Below are positions 11,813 through 22,146 of a stretch of DNA of 64,000 nucleotides, in pieces (within the stretch, counting starts at the first letter, position 1; every line of letters begins with the position of its first letter). Both the position numbers and the translations under genes were made by a program. The DNA comes from Haberlea rhodopensis (Eukaryota > Streptophyta > Magnoliopsida > Lamiales > Gesneriaceae), in contig CAJQUN010000009.1 in the NCBI GenBank assembly GCA_907163345.1, forward strand, positions 4,030,001-4,094,000. Direction: 5' to 3'. The notes under the pieces were generated by a model. That model made no database searches, was not told where the DNA came from, and saw nothing but the letters and a program-made list of their open reading frames with translations.

Positions 11813-14800
11813 ATGGACAGGCTTGATGTGAACGTGGAGATGGAGGAAGGAGTGCTGGTCCAAGAGACCGCATCAGATTTACCGAAGCTAAACCTGATCT
11901 CACCTCGTTGTTATATGCAAATATCCGTTGATGTGGAAAAGGATATGCAGGACCAAGGGACTGCTTCAAACTCATCGGAGGAAGACGATGAGAGCGTACT
12001 TGATATCACAGAGAGTGACAATCAGATCAAGATGGAATCGGAAACCACAAATATATTCAAGGACTATGACTTGTATCTGGCCACCAAAAATGGCGACCTA
12101 AATAATTTCATCACCATACTGGATCGTGTTTTAGCTACTGAGCATCTATCCTCCGGTGAAATTTTGAGAAGAGTGAGCCCTATTGGGAATACGTTCCTTC
12201 ATGTAGCAGCTGTAGATGGAAACACCAGCATAGTAAATTATATAGCAGCCAAAGATCCATCCGTCGTACTCCGAAAGAATTTAAATGGAGACACCGCGTT
12301 ACATCTAGTTGCAAAAGTGGGAGATGAATCAATGGTAAAAGCCCTGGTGTTAAGTCATCACGATCATATAATTAAGTCTCGGACAGGGACTGAAGATGAG
12401 AATAATTTATTGAGGATAAAGAATGAAAGAGGAAACACGGCTCTCCATGAAGCGTTAATTAATGGTCGAGAATCGATTGCTCAATATTTGCTCGAAGAAG
12501 ATCATGAATTATTATATTGCTGCAACAAACAAGGAAAATATGGGATGTATTTTGCAGCTGAAGCTGGTTTTTCCAACTGTGTTTCTTCAATTCTTGAATA
12601 TTCAACAGATGACGAGCGAATAAATGAGCTTTTCAAGAAAAAGTCTCCCATTGAAGCAGCCATCATGAATAAAAAACACGGTATTGCAACTTTTTCTCTC
12701 TTCCGTTTGCGAGTTAATACAACATGGTTATTTTTAAACATAAAAACTATCGATTGTAACATCCTCATAAACTTGAATTTTTTAGAGATAATTTCTGACA
12801 TCCTATTGACGAGCTCGTTATGAATAATAGCTTTGGGTAGAAGAAAATACTTATAGTTATATGCTTTTACTGCTTAATGCTTAATTTAAAGTTGCTTGGA
12901 ACACAGATGTCTTGAAAGTAATATTGGATTCGAGCCCTCATTTCATCAAATTACAAGATGGACGAGGAAGGACACCACTCCACTATGCTGCATCATCAGG
13001 TTATATCAAGGTGGTTCGTGATTTTCTGGAAAGGCATGCTTCCGGTGCCACTCAAAGGGACCAAAGTGGCTTATTCCCCATACATCTGGCAGCCATTAAA
13101 GGTCATGTTGATACCATCAGTCTTTTGCTTAACTATTGCCCTGATCCAGTGGAGCTACTCGACAAAAATTGTCGAAATATTTTACACCTTGCTGCTAGGA
13201 ATGGAAAACTCAACATAGTCAAGTACATTCTCCAGAATCCTAAACTCGAGAAACTTATAAATATGAGCGATAAAACTGAAAATACACCACTGCATTTGGC
13301 CACACAACACTGGCATCCCGAAATTGTGATTGCTTTGACATGGGATAAGAGAGTGGACATTAATTTGACCAATAACGAAGGAATGACAGCTCGAGATGTT
13401 GCTGAATATCTCATGTCGTATGATCCTCCATTCTCCGAGGTATGCACAATGATCGTCTCTGCTTCATTTCTTAAGCAAAGCATCAATTTGTCACGAGGGG
13501 AGAGCTGTATAAAAAAAGTGGCTGAATTGCCGACCTTCATCCAGAAAATGCTTCCATACATAAACATGTATGATACACCAACACACATCTATACACACGT
13601 ATACACCACTGTGTATGGTATGTCAATACACACCTATACACACATGTATGTATATGTATATGTGCATATGGTACACCAACACACACCTATACAAACACAT
13701 ACACACACACATGTATGTGTATGTATAGGTATAAGTCTGTTATATGTGTGTTTTGGTGTATCACACACCTTGGTGTATGAAAGAATGACCATCTCATCCG
13801 AAAAAAAATGTGAGTGAAATAATATCTTGACTTGACTTTATTTTAAGTGCTTTAGGTTGCAGCCATATACAGTGTAGTTTGTCCAGCATGACACTTATCT
13901 TCTATTGTTCCTTATGGTGGTTATCTTTTATACTTTTCTGTCATGTCCCGAGCTCATAACCACGTAAGTGCAACTGCACAATTGACTCTTATATCAACTA
14001 CTTCATATCTTCCTCATTTTACGAAAATGGTTGACCCAAGTTGATACATGAGTTAAATGTGATCTTTTATTAACAAATTCAATCATTTTTAACCCCATAT
14101 GGGATAGGACATCACATTTCAAGCAGTAATCACTTGGCACATAGATAGCCACATAAAATAGAGGAGTGATAGCCATCTCCGGTCTAAAAATGTGAAAGTA
14201 GATTAATTTTTTACCTTGATCTTACCTCCAAAGCTTGTCTTCACACCTGAGAAGACATAATAAGAGCAAATAATGAAGAAAGAAACAAATCTAAGAGTGG
14301 GAAATTGTCCATTTGGATAAAAGTGAAGAAAAATTAAAATTAGTGAAAATGGAGATGTTACCAAACATATAGCACTTCCTTTGACACAATAAATGTGAAA
14401 TTTGATCAATGAGTTTCGATGTATTACAAAGCATAGAGAAAAAATGCTCCAGTTGTGTAAACAATCCCTTACTTCGGATACTTAAAACAATCGAATGATA
14501 AATTTCTCGCTATTAATAAAGTTCGTTGCTCCGAGCATCATATTCGTGGCGGTTTAATTGATTATTGACTAGCCACCAACTGTATAACACACTATATCTT
14601 TGTAACCTCTTTCAGCTTTTGACATGGGCTGCCCTGAAAGCAGCAGGAACACCTCGAAGAAAAGGCAGAAGCAGACAGGGTTCAGTGTATTCGTCGGAAA
14701 ACTACAAGGAAAGAGTTAGCACACTATTGCTTGTATCAACTCTTGTTGCCACAATGACATTTGCAGCGGGTTTCACTTTGCCTGGTGGGTATAGTTCCTC

Positions 14801-15227
14801 TGATGCAGACAAAGGCATGGCAATAATGTTAAGGAAAAAGGTCTTCCACGTGTTTATTTTCTGTGACACAATAGCCATGTATAGCTCCATAGTTGTGGCC
14901 GTAACTCTCATTTGGGCTCAATTAAGCGATCTTAGGTTACTGCTTAATGCTATGACCGTAGCACAACCTTTGTTGGTGTTGGCTCTCACTATGATGTCCA
15001 TGGCTTTCACGGCTGGAATATTCCTAGTGGTTCACAATCTTCAATGGCTGAGTACTGTCGTCTTAGTTTTAGGCTTGACGTTCCTTGCGGTTCTGTTGGT
15101 CGTCTTAGTTCCATTATGCATGCCATTTACATCGAGTAATAGGATAGTTCGCCACATATCCTACTATCCCTTCTGGCTCCTTATTTTAGTAAGCAGAACT
15201 AAGTCACGAGACAAGAAGGATGAATAG
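11813..15227 (+). CDS. Ankyrin repeat/PGG-domain protein, ACD6/ITN1-like, copy 1
   Basis: Proposed exons are 11813-12680, 12907-13439 and 14616-15227 (2013 nt, 670 residues). Phases agree and the paralog has the same borders. The N-terminal 80 residues are acidic and variable. About nine ankyrin repeats follow, roughly residues 83-460 (GNTFLHVAAVDGN, GDTALHLVAKVGD, GRTPLHYAASSG). A PGG domain follows, with the signature GFTLPGGY (about 520-526) and four hydrophobic segments. Proteins of this family sit in plasma or ER membranes and act in salicylic-acid-linked defence, cell death or salt response; the role here is inferred. The ATG at 11813 was chosen because the longer frame lacks an upstream ATG. 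If the intron 2 donor (GAG|GTATGC) is not used, translation runs on to a stop at 13815-13817 and gives an ankyrin-only protein. No frame break is seen. Confidence 0.85.
13565..13730. repeat. CA/TATG-rich microsatellite in intron 2
   Basis: Irregular runs of ACACACC, TATACACACA and TATGTATGTATATG lie in intron 2 of the first ankyrin-PGG gene, shortly after the donor at 13440. The paralog's intron has no such tract, so it expanded after the duplication. Confidence 0.75.
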
Positions 15228-15306
15228 GTGAATATGCAATTTATGACATGGAATTTATCAAGCTCTCAAGCTCTTGTACTACCTAATAGATAATAAAAAT
15301 GTATTT

Positions 15307-15400
15307 CCTAGTGGCGCTTGGCCCAAGTGCCATGTGATCCTCCTAATGAGAGTAAGGTTTCGAGTTCTACACCCCTAATCTCATGTATCAAAAAAAAAAT
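15307..15400 (+). mobile_element. Short tRNA-derived SINE in the 3' flank of ankyrin gene 1
   Basis: A box A-like GGCCCAAGTGCC and a box B-like GTTTCGAGTTCTAC are followed by ATGTATC and a poly-A tail. A perfect 7-bp duplication TGTATTT flanks it (15300-15306 and 15401-15407). At 94 bp it is short, so it may be 5'-truncated. It starts 80 bp after the stop codon and may lie in the 3' UTR. Confidence 0.72.
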
Positions 15401-15407
15401 TGTATTT

Positions 15408-16215
15408 GTTAAACTATAATCTATTTACATATCTCTTGTTTTTATATTTCATGATATTTTAATAAAATTAATAATTTTGTTTAAATCTCTGTCATTTTCT
15501 TGTATTCAAAATATTAATGCATTCTAATAAGTACTATGATAAGCACAAGAAAATATACATATTTCATAGATGTTTCACAGAAGTTTTATATCCAATTTTG
15601 ATTTATTTTATTGGGAATCTAAATCTAAATTGTAAGTTTTTCCATTTCAGTTTTGAATTTAAACCAAAGCCTGGGAAAAAAATGATAGTGACTCGAATTT
15701 ATAAGGTCATAATCTGTTTCATCGATTTTCTCTTTTTCCATAAGGTCATAATTAACTTTTTCTAAAAAATGATACAAGTAAAGGCAACAACCATTTGCAG
15801 TCTCTGCAGCAGCAACGTTTCCCGAGCACGTAATCACGCACATGAGAACCCCAAGGCTGGCCAAGTACAGTGTACATGAACCTGCATTCCCAGATCCAGT
15901 TGCAACAAATACAATACAAATGAAAAAGATTAAAATGTAGAACTAAGGTGTTGGCGCAGTATCGGATTCGAGGTTGCGCAGCCAAACTCTAAGCATCCAT
16001 AAAGGGTACAAAATCATAGCAACACCGATGGATGGAAGAAACAAACGTCAATAATTTTTCAGATTTTTGGGAATATCGTCTCTGCAAGTCTTGTCTGAGT
16101 TAACCGACGGACGATTTAATTTTTTTATTTTTTCCAAGGAACAATATACTCTGAGTGTTTTTATTAATTTCATTTGTAAGACGATGTGTGATGAGAATAT
16201 CAGGTTAGTCCTTTG
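15408..16215. other. Intergenic; possible minus-strand exon-like stretch
   Basis: 15408-15770 is AT-rich and shares its first part with the 3' flank of the second ankyrin gene. Between about 15780 and 16040 the minus strand has two open hydrophobic stretches (FLPSIGVAMILYPLW and TLYLASLGVLMCVITCSG) that look like membrane segments, separated by a stop. I could not assign them to a family. They may be a decayed membrane-protein exon or chance. Confidence 0.3.
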
Positions 16216-16695
16216 ATGAATGGACATTAATAATGATTATTACTGTCAAAATGGTTCAATCCGATCCAATAGGTTTGGCCAGCCTAACCCACGGACCAAA
16301 CGGGCAGCCATGGGTTGGGGAGGGCAGCCCGCCGAAATTTAAAATAAAAACTTCTAAAAGAATTCAAATCGAACTTGCCGAGTCTGAAATTGATGCTAGA
16401 AGAATACTGGAACTTGCTTCATGTTTTATCGATATATTAACCCTGCTACTAAAAATACTTGACTAGAAAATATGTATTTTTTCTCAATTTTGAAATAATG
16501 TCGCAATTTCAAGCATGACCAAATGAGAAATATATAGTTTATCGAAATTTTCAATGTAATATTGAGTTCCTATTTATGAATAGATGCTAAAAAAGGAACA
16601 ACATTTTTGAAAAAAAAGGACTAGCCTGCTGCTGGCCTAAAAATTGCTGGCCCAACCCGCTTATTTGGGGTCTGGACCCGTTTTAACACCTATAA
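16216..16695. mobile_element. Degenerate hAT-like MITE
   Basis: The outer parts are complementary: GTCAAAATGG...CCGATCC at the left pairs imperfectly with GGACCCGTTTTAACACC at the right. GGGTT/GGGCC-type motifs near both ends resemble the hAT MITE at 46995-47545. TAATAATG occurs beside both ends but its spacing from the left terminus is not clean. It has no coding capacity. Boundaries are approximate. Confidence 0.4.
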
Positions 16696-16852
16696 TAATG
16701 ATTTCATTGTAAAACATACGCCATAAGTTATGCTGGAGCATGTGTTGGATAATGAATGCAGTTATGTAATTACAGCTTTGACTAGCCGTTGCTATCTGAT
16801 TTTAGTTTTAGAATAAAATGTCATGCGTACCCAAAATATTGAATGGACATTC

Positions 16853-17571
16853 TGTTATTCCCACAAGTTATTTGATAACTTATTATAATCATATTACAAT
16901 TATAATCGAAAAATAAAATATACTGTAAATTTACAGCAATAGTATATAAATACTATTTGAAATGAGCACAACAGGAAAGTGGAACAATTCTGGACGAGGC
17001 CACAGCAAGCCGTGTGCCCGTAAACTCAAATTTGCCAGCCTTAGCTTCTGGCCTCCTGGACAAGTGAGTTCCAAAATACAACGCTCAATCACCTCTGTTC
17101 GGATTGAAGCAAAACTCCAAGCAGACTACTTCGAACACTAGTAGCGAGCGGTACTCTCAAACAATATGCAATGTATGAGTGAAGAATGATTTCGGAATCA
17201 TGAAAAACATATGGCTGAAGCAGCTTATATAGCTGAGCAGCAGATCACTCCAAAGGTCTCAGAATTAAGTGTAAAGTTTAGTGGGGTAGATGAAAAGTCT
17301 CAACACTTAACATCAGATTAATATGGATTTAAGTCCCACACTTAAATCTGACATCAATTCTGCAGGTAGGTGAAAAGTCTCAAACTTAAGACTCAGCAGA
17401 ATATGAAAAGTCAGGTAGATGAAAAGTCATTTCAGAAATCCGTTGGATTTCTTTAGCCTATTGACTATTCATAATTAACTTACCATAATTTTTGTTCTCA
17501 TTAACAAAATAAAACATAATTATTGGGCTCTTAATTATTAACCCAATAATACAATTTTTATTAATCCAACA
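16853..17571 (-). mobile_element. Solo LTR (719 bp)
   Basis: It starts TGTTATTCCC, ends AATCCAACA, and has a perfect 5-bp duplication CATTC (16848-16852 and 17572-17576). On the minus strand it begins TGTTGGATT and has a TATA-like CTATATAAGC (complement of about 17222), which favours minus orientation. It contains repeated GGTAGRTGAAAAGTC motifs at 17280-17430. No coding sequence. Confidence 0.78.
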
Positions 17572-17833
17572 CATTCAAGTTGGTCACTATGATATAATAT
17601 TAATTGATGTGTTACTCAAGCCTCTATTTCGACATCAACCCATAAATCACTAGCAAAAATAGGACTACTGCTTATGAAGTGTTTAACTGGCTGCAACACA
17701 AAATCTGGACATGAATTTCTTGTATCTTGGGACGAGGAAGGCATGACTCATCTTATTTTCTAGAAGTTCTATACATCGTGCTTTATATTATTTTCTTTAC
17801 CTTTCTTACACTTGGTAATTGTGTTGCATGCAG

Positions 17834-18010
17834 GGCCTGAGTATATTATTGGCTATTATTCTAAAAGCTTTAGGACGACATCCTGTGATATACTATGAAA
17901 GTGATGAGGATTATCTACCAGATAAGAGTACCTATGATCAAGAATATGTTCCACCCCAATCTTATGTTGTTAGTGACAAGTTTGGGCCAAAAAATGACTC
18001 ACAAATTTGA
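17834..18010 (+). pseudogene. Tetraspanin last-exon relic
   Basis: After a good acceptor (TTGCATGCAG|GGC) the frame reads GLSILLAIILKALGRHP, then YYESDEDYLPD, and ends at a TGA after KNDSQI. This order is the C-terminal fourth membrane helix plus cytosolic tail of plant tetraspanins of the TET18/19/20 type: LLA.ILKALG, YYESD.DY.P, PPPYVV and KND. The rest of the gene (helices 1-3 and the large loop) was not found in the preceding kilobases, where a solo LTR now sits at 16853-17571. It is most likely an orphan exon. Identification rests on family memory of the tail motifs. Confidence 0.7.
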
Positions 18011-20032
18011 GAATCAACAGTGAGGTCAGTGTACATCTAACATATTAATTAATATATTATATTAAGTGTGTTTGCTAATTCTTGCAAACTGGAATATTAG
18101 TATTGTCTGTCTGCATGGATAAGTTCGAAAATTTTCCTTGAGCAATTATGTTGCTAGAATTTCCTGGATGCACCTCTACTATTTTTACATGGTGTTAAAC
18201 CTTGTCTTCATTAATTGGCCAGGCATTTTCAGAAAAAAATGGTCCATCTTTAGACTTACATGATTCGCTGTATCCACAAAATTAACACCACCTTTGACAA
18301 AGCACAATGCCCACATACTATTTATTGAAGACTGGAAATTTAATGTACTTGAATGATTTTGATGAGCCATATGTCCATAGATCAAAATACTTAAATTCTA
18401 GACCAGGATCATGATATTTGCTGGTCTTAGATACAATTCACATTTCATTTTATTTTGTTACTCGGGACATTGTACACTTAAAATGTGGACTTACGGGTTT
18501 TTCTAATGTCCAGACAAGCAGAAAAACAACTCGTCTTTGTAGATGGCATTGCAAATGAACAAATGTAATGGAGCTTATTATGTCCCAGTTATCCAAACCA
18601 GTGCCTCCGAGTTTCCGATTATCAGTGAAGTATTGTGAAGCTTCAGTTGGTCTACATTATTAATTCTTTAACTATGCATAACATGTTCAACTGTACCAGC
18701 GTAGGCACAAAATTGTGTATATATATTGATACTATTTAATAATAGCCACCACATTATGAGCCGATCTGTTTCCTTTGCGTCTCAGTTGCCTTACTTCAAA
18801 GGACCTCGCTTGCTTATCCGACCTCTTTGGTGTTGACTGACCTAAATGGCCGACGTGTTTGTCTTACATGTTGTACCTCCTCAAAATATTGTGTCGCTCT
18901 CTTTTTGGGCCGAGCTCAATGGCCAACCTCCTCTCATAACTTTAATGTCGTGGACACGAGGGAATTATATCTCCTAAAAAAATCAGGAAAACACGAGATC
19001 TGCGGAGCAATATCTGGGATTTGATTGTGTTTACGAGATATTATCTTATCTTGAGAAGATTTGGATAAACATGGAAGTAATCCTTAGAACATAGTAACTC
19101 TTAGTTCTCTGCCTATAAATACCAGGTTCAATCTACAGGTTTGGGGCATTCAATCATAGTTCTTTCACTTACTTTACAAGTACATACTTTCTCGTATCCA
19201 CTCGTCTGACTTGAGCGTCGGAGGGACATGCCGGAAAACTTTTGGCCCCTTCTCACGTTTATTTCGTGATTCCAGATTCCTAAGGCGAGGATCTTAAACA
19301 ATATTGACGCTATTACTATTCGCATTGAAGAACATGGAGATATTATCTTACCTTTTATTAATATCTAAAGATAATCACGTTTTTTAGCAATATCATATAT
19401 AAAGACCATTATGCATGACATCCACAACAAATTTAAGTTTGGCATGGTCTCGAGGCCTAGGCATGAATATAAGTACTGTCCGTATGTAAAATAAAGAAAT
19501 ACAAGATGGTGCGCCCCTCAAATCATAGGTGATTAACATGTCATAGCCATCCTATGAACTAGGTTGGCCTCCAGGCTCCAGCCACATAAAAAATTTCAAA
19601 AGAAAAAAAAATCTAATATTAGTTTTCAGAAATTTTATTGTTTTACTCAACCCTCTAAATTATCGTAGTCCTCTAATCATACATAATTCGGTCAACCACA
19701 GATAATCTTGGTTCCTGGCTCCTCTCACGGTGATGACTACGTGTTGTAAGTGGAAAGATATATAAATAAGAACAACGATTACGTTATGTAGAGTATATTT
19801 CACTCTATATGGAATAATACTAAGCTCCACGGTGGAGGATATTGTAGGAGTAATGTGAGAGGTCCAAGTGACAAGACCAACTTTTGATTAATGAAAGCAA
19901 AATTTGGTAAGATAATATTGAATTGACAATTGGCTAAAAATTTTACAATGAGATTTTGAAACAATTGAGATTTGTTTATGATACTCGGCAATAGAATGAC
20001 ATTACTTCACCTTATTTTACTTGACCGACCTA
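18011..20032. other. Intergenic with LTR-like fragments
   Basis: No gene is supported. A GTCGGAGG-type block at 19206-19224 (CTGACTTGAGCGTCGGAGG) recurs at 20584-20602. In both places a TATA-like TATAAAT lies 100-120 bp upstream and a CCGGRAAA..TTCT motif follows. This fits two related LTRs, roughly 18730-19330 and 20000-20690, but their ends and target duplications could not be set. Confidence 0.45.
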
Positions 20033-20206
20033 CCGACCTACTTGGGTTAAAGTAAAGATCATTCACTATTGATTCCGATCTACCAATCTCCCGACCTGCT
20101 TTGGTTAAAGTAAAGATCATTCAGCATTGATTCCGATCTACCGATCTCCCGACCTACTTGGGTTAAAGTAAAGATCATTCAATATTGATTCCGACCTACC
20201 GACTTA
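20033..20206. repeat. Three tandem copies of a 58-bp unit
   Basis: Units start with CCGACCT(A/G)CTT at 20033, 20091 and 20149, followed by GGTTAAAGTAAAGATCATTC and ATTGATTCCGA. The copies differ by a few bases. The array lies in the 5' part of the probable LTR at about 20000-20690. Confidence 0.85.
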
Positions 20207-20699
20207 ATCATCGTTTTGTCTCCGATATAATCACAACTTCAAAACAAGAAGACCTGACTCTCCGAGCTCCTATCTGATAATGCTCATTAACCTGGAAGGC
20301 TCCAGCCATCTTGCCTCTGAGAATGATTTGACCAAGTCCACATTGATCAAGCACGTCCCGAGATTTCAGGAAGTGGAAATGAATAACGACTTTATCAGTT
20401 GGCAGACATGCTCCGGAATCCCTGGAATCGTGGAAATCGTGGCATTACTGCATTGAGATGTATCTTCATGAGGTAAACTCTATAAATAGGGCACTAATAG
20501 AAGATTTCAGGTATGCTTTTTCACATATACACGCCTACATACATCAGCTATTCTATTACTGATTTTCCCCATACTTCTCATCATCTGACTTGAGCGTCGG
20601 AGGGGACACGCCGGGAAAATCTTCTGGCACCCTTCTAACACTTGTTTCATATCTTAACAGGTCATTCATGATATATCCCTTGTTATTTAGTCCATTGGA

Positions 20700-22010
20700 G
20701 AGCATAAGTAGAGGTAATTTAATTCATCATTGATACTTCGCAAATCATCACCCTTTTTGGGAGTATCAGTTTATATTGAGAAACAAATCAATAGAGTGTA
20801 GTAATGTGGAAAAGAAGGGTGCCCTTCGCGCGTATCGCTGACACGAATGCAACCCTATCTTTTTGCTACAAGGATTTCTGAAAAAATTAATTTTCACCTC
20901 ATTTTTGAATTTTCACCTCCTGTAACTACAGCTTAATTGTTGAGTTATTTTGATTGAAGTGTGAGACTTAAATCTGTGAGATTTATCAGCTATCCCGCTA
21001 AGCACTGTCATTTATTTTTTAGATCTTTGGGAGGTCTGCTGAGTACGATTTTTATAAGTAAAAACACAATAATTTTATGCATTCATTTTATTAGTTGATT
21101 TAAATATAATTTACTGAAAAATGACTTCAGTTGTTTTTCGCAATAAACAATTTAGAAAGATAGAAGAAATTTAGCCTATTATATCAATTTTGTTGCTTTC
21201 TTGACTTGTTCAATCAATTTCTTATTAGCATTAGGGATAAAGTATTTATTAAACCCCAAAAAATACAATAATATTATTTTCTTCTATTTATTTAACAAAA
21301 TAAAATTAACCTTAATTACAAAATGCTATTACTTTAACAATAAAAACATTATTTTCTATATAAGGTTATATTTCTTCCATTTAATTTTTTATTCTTGTAC
21401 GAATGACGTGAATGCTTATTGGATATTAATTTTCTATATCCACACTTCAATTTGACATGCAATATTTTTTTTATTTATCAATATATATATTAAATTTATT
21501 ATAATTATTGATTCATAAATATTTATGATGAGATGAAAATTTTACAACTTGATTTTATTTTTGGAGTTAAATATATTTAGTTTATTAATAAAACCAAATC
21601 ACATTATTACCAATTTAGATTCTTGAAATAAATTAGAGTAATGGTAATATTTTTTGTTTAATTTATAATAAAAAATGAGAGATTGGTTGATTTAAAAGTG
21701 AGAATTGGACTGAGTATTCAGATTGAAAATTGAGATAAAGAGAAGAGGTTTAAAAGATAATTTGAAATTTAACATGAATAATAGGTTAGTTTGATAAATT
21801 AGTTTACTTAATATTAAAATTGATTATAATACTTTCCACGAGACCGTTTCTAATCCACGCTTTTCAACACTCTAGCAATTTCCAGATAACGATAATTTTC
21901 GTATAAACAAACCTATTTAAAAATGTAAAACTCGACATTTGGCGTCCATGTGCATTTTGACCAAATAATTTAAATTTTTTTGAGATGGTGATTCACATTA
22001 TTAAATTTAT
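20700..22010. other. AT-rich intergenic
   Basis: Strongly AT-rich with many homopolymer runs. No coding region, RNA gene or bounded repeat was recognised. The conserved leader of the second ankyrin gene begins near 22035. Confidence 0.5.
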
Positions 22011-22146
22011 TATATATTTCGTTCAGGCACATGTAACTTGAGTACCCCGATCGCATTGCACAACCCAATTTCCTTTTTTCTCACAATTCGCAGTTTCCAT
22101 TTCCCCCATCAACAATTTTTCTCGCCATTTTCAGCTTGATTTGAAC

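Noticed and set aside
12502..13588. Minus-strand open frames over the ankyrin exons
   Set aside because: They are antisense shadows of the plus-strand coding exons and have no family features.
18185..18385. Minus-strand frame resembling part of a receptor kinase
   Set aside because: The likeness is limited to a few residues; no kinase motif is present.
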